From NCBI GenBank assembly GCA_024529925.1, contig JAFEUB010001048.1:917001-981000 (forward strand): 64,000 nt of DNA, read 5' to 3'. The notes under the pieces were generated by a model. That model did not search any database. It worked only from the letters and a program-made list of their open reading frames with translations, and was not told where the DNA came from. The position numbers were made by a program, and so were the translations under genes. This document shows positions 62,736 to 64,000 of the stretch, piece by piece. The stretch is from Ophthalmolycus amberensis. Taxonomy: Eukaryota; Chordata; Actinopteri; Perciformes; Zoarcidae. Numbering within the stretch: position 1 is the first letter of the stretch; the number at the start of each line of letters is the position of its first letter.

Positions 62736-63915
62736 TTCATGCAGTTGCACACACTAGACAGTTATCCCACAGGATACTAAGGTTGAAGGTGGTCTGTGTG
62801 CGTCATATGCAGTACATTAATGAATAGAGAAGCAGCAGCATTTCTCCTAATGAATGGATGTGTATGAATGTACTGTATGTGTGCGGAGGTGACAGGAGCA
62901 CCTCTTCCTCCTCGTCATCCATTGGGAGGGCTTATCCTCTGTGTGTTTTGTCTTAATGTTTTATTTTTTAATTAATTGTGAAGGCTAACGCTGAACCTCG
63001 GCAGAGCAATGAGAACAGGATGGTCGGATTCAAGAGGCTTTATATGAAAGCAAAAAAAAAAAAAACCCCAAAAGGAAAAGCAACTGAAAACCTACTTTTC
63101 AAATTTGATTACTACTGAACACTTAATGTTGAAATTTTAATAATTGAAATATTTTATTTTATTACTATTTTTCGAGCATTCAATAGTTACATTTTACAAT
63201 TAGGTATTCAATTAATATGGCTTTTCTTTGCTTCCAAAGGTATACAGTACTCGTTTGATTTGCAGTACAGTATGTATTGAATATTCTATCTGAGAATCCT
63301 TACAGCATTAAAAAAGAAAAAAAACCTGTAGCAACCTAGGTAACTTTCCCACATGGTGACAGCCAGAATCTATACAACAAATGTGTCACTTCCTCTTGCT
63401 CCCAGAGTTCCTCTCTTGGTGGTTCTTTCTTGCTCTTTTTTTGTCATCAATCTTTCTCTCTTTCTTCCTCACTGTCTCCCGCTCATCACTTCTCTTCCCC
63501 CATGAACACACCGCCACACTTCCCCTCAATGAGTCCATCATGTATGGTCCCGACTATCAGTGTGACCACTCCCTTCCTCTGTATCTCTGTGGATGTGTGG
63601 AGGTGGGAGCAAGGCTTGATAAATGGGACTCTGTCGCCTTGCTAGTGATAATAATGCCCAGGTTGAGCTTGACTGACACCAGGGATTTGAGCAGTGCCAA
63701 GCAGTCATATATATCTCCCTTAGCGGCGCAGTGTGTGCGTTTGTATTTGTGTGTGTGGGGGGACACAGTTTATATGGGCCTGTATGAAGGACATGCATGG
63801 CATCCTTCCTTATCCTCCACTGCTGAGGTCTAGATGTCTTGTTTACGCTGCAGTCAGGCACTGGCAAGCAATTTCAGATACACACTTTCACACACACCTC
63901 TGCTATAGATGACTG

Positions 63916-63923
63916 CACACACA

Positions 63924-63969
<46 letters not shown>
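63916..63969 (+). repeat. (CA)n microsatellite with one TA interruption
   Basis: A 54-bp CA array near the window end in vav3 intron 10. Confidence 0.92.
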
Positions 63970-63970
<1 letters not shown>

Positions 63971-64000
63971 TATCTGATTTATTTCAGGACAGTATTCTTT

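Larger units (their letters stand above)
60273..64000 (+). other. vav3: vav3 intron 10, partial (runs off the window)
   Basis: No further vav3 exon was recognised. The intron contains a LINE-like GGAT tail (60888-61020), an antisense LINE remnant with a tandem duplication (61122-62095), and CA microsatellites at 62705-62731 and 63916-63969. Confidence 0.7.

Noticed and set aside
63987..64000. A good acceptor-like TTTATTTCAG followed by GACAGTATTC at the window end, as a candidate vav3 exon 11
   Set aside because: The expected exon starts with an ELVKHT-type peptide. The 13 visible bases read D-S-I-L, which does not fit, and there is too little sequence to test.
1..64000. CRISPR arrays, operons or tRNA/rRNA genes
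   Set aside because: The repeats seen are microsatellites and transposons. No spaced direct-repeat array, no tRNA-like cloverleaf and no rRNA segment was recognised by eye.

Overview
The window is vertebrate nuclear DNA, almost certainly from a ray-finned (teleost) fish. Coding sequence comes as short GT-AG exons, and the noncoding DNA is rich in fish-type LINE tails, hAT and MITE-like repeats and CA/GT microsatellites. The better-preserved of the two genes is a selenoprotein J gene, a family reported from ray-finned fishes and sea urchins. I found no prokaryotic features.

Two protein-coding genes lie head to head. On the minus strand (6832 down to 1737, 3' UTR to about 1430) is an apparently complete nine-exon gene. 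It encodes a 344-residue protein of the ADP-ribosylglycohydrolase / J1-crystallin family. Every exon joins in phase, and exactly one in-frame TGA occurs (3060-3062, residue 263). It sits in a conserved block and is followed by 81 further codons that match the family. With a SECIS-like fold in the 3' UTR (about 1553-1632), this identifies selenoprotein J (selenoj). A conventional gene caller would stop at this TGA or drop that exon.

On the plus strand, from 13954 to beyond the window end, is the 5' half of vav3, a Rho/Rac guanine nucleotide exchange factor. Ten coding exons (343 codons, all phases consistent) cover the calponin-homology domain, the acidic regulatory region with its three tyrosines and roughly the first half of the DH domain. 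The remaining DH, PH, C1, SH3 and SH2 exons lie past 64000. Introns 1 and 2 are very long (15.1 and 23.9 kb) and carry most of the repeats.

Layout: 1-1430 flank downstream of selenoj; 1430-6832 selenoj; 6833-13500 intergenic DNA between the two 5' ends, with several interspersed repeats; 13500-13953 vav3 leader/promoter with GA and GT tracts; 14161-29307 intron 1, including a nested pair of hAT transposons with intact 8-bp target duplications; 29425-53355 intron 2, with an L2-like LINE remnant and a long TCTA microsatellite; 53356-60272 the cluster of vav3 exons 3-10; 60273-64000 intron 10, with an antisense LINE remnant and an internal tandem duplication.

The two genes are not known to work together. 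Vav3 is a cytoplasmic signalling protein acting downstream of receptor tyrosine kinases and immune receptors. SelJ is thought to have a structural, crystallin-like rather than catalytic role. The most useful observations are the SelJ Sec codon and SECIS candidate, the nested hAT insertion, a TG-repeat that replaces the polypyrimidine tract of vav3 exon 6, and two perfect hairpin palindromes.
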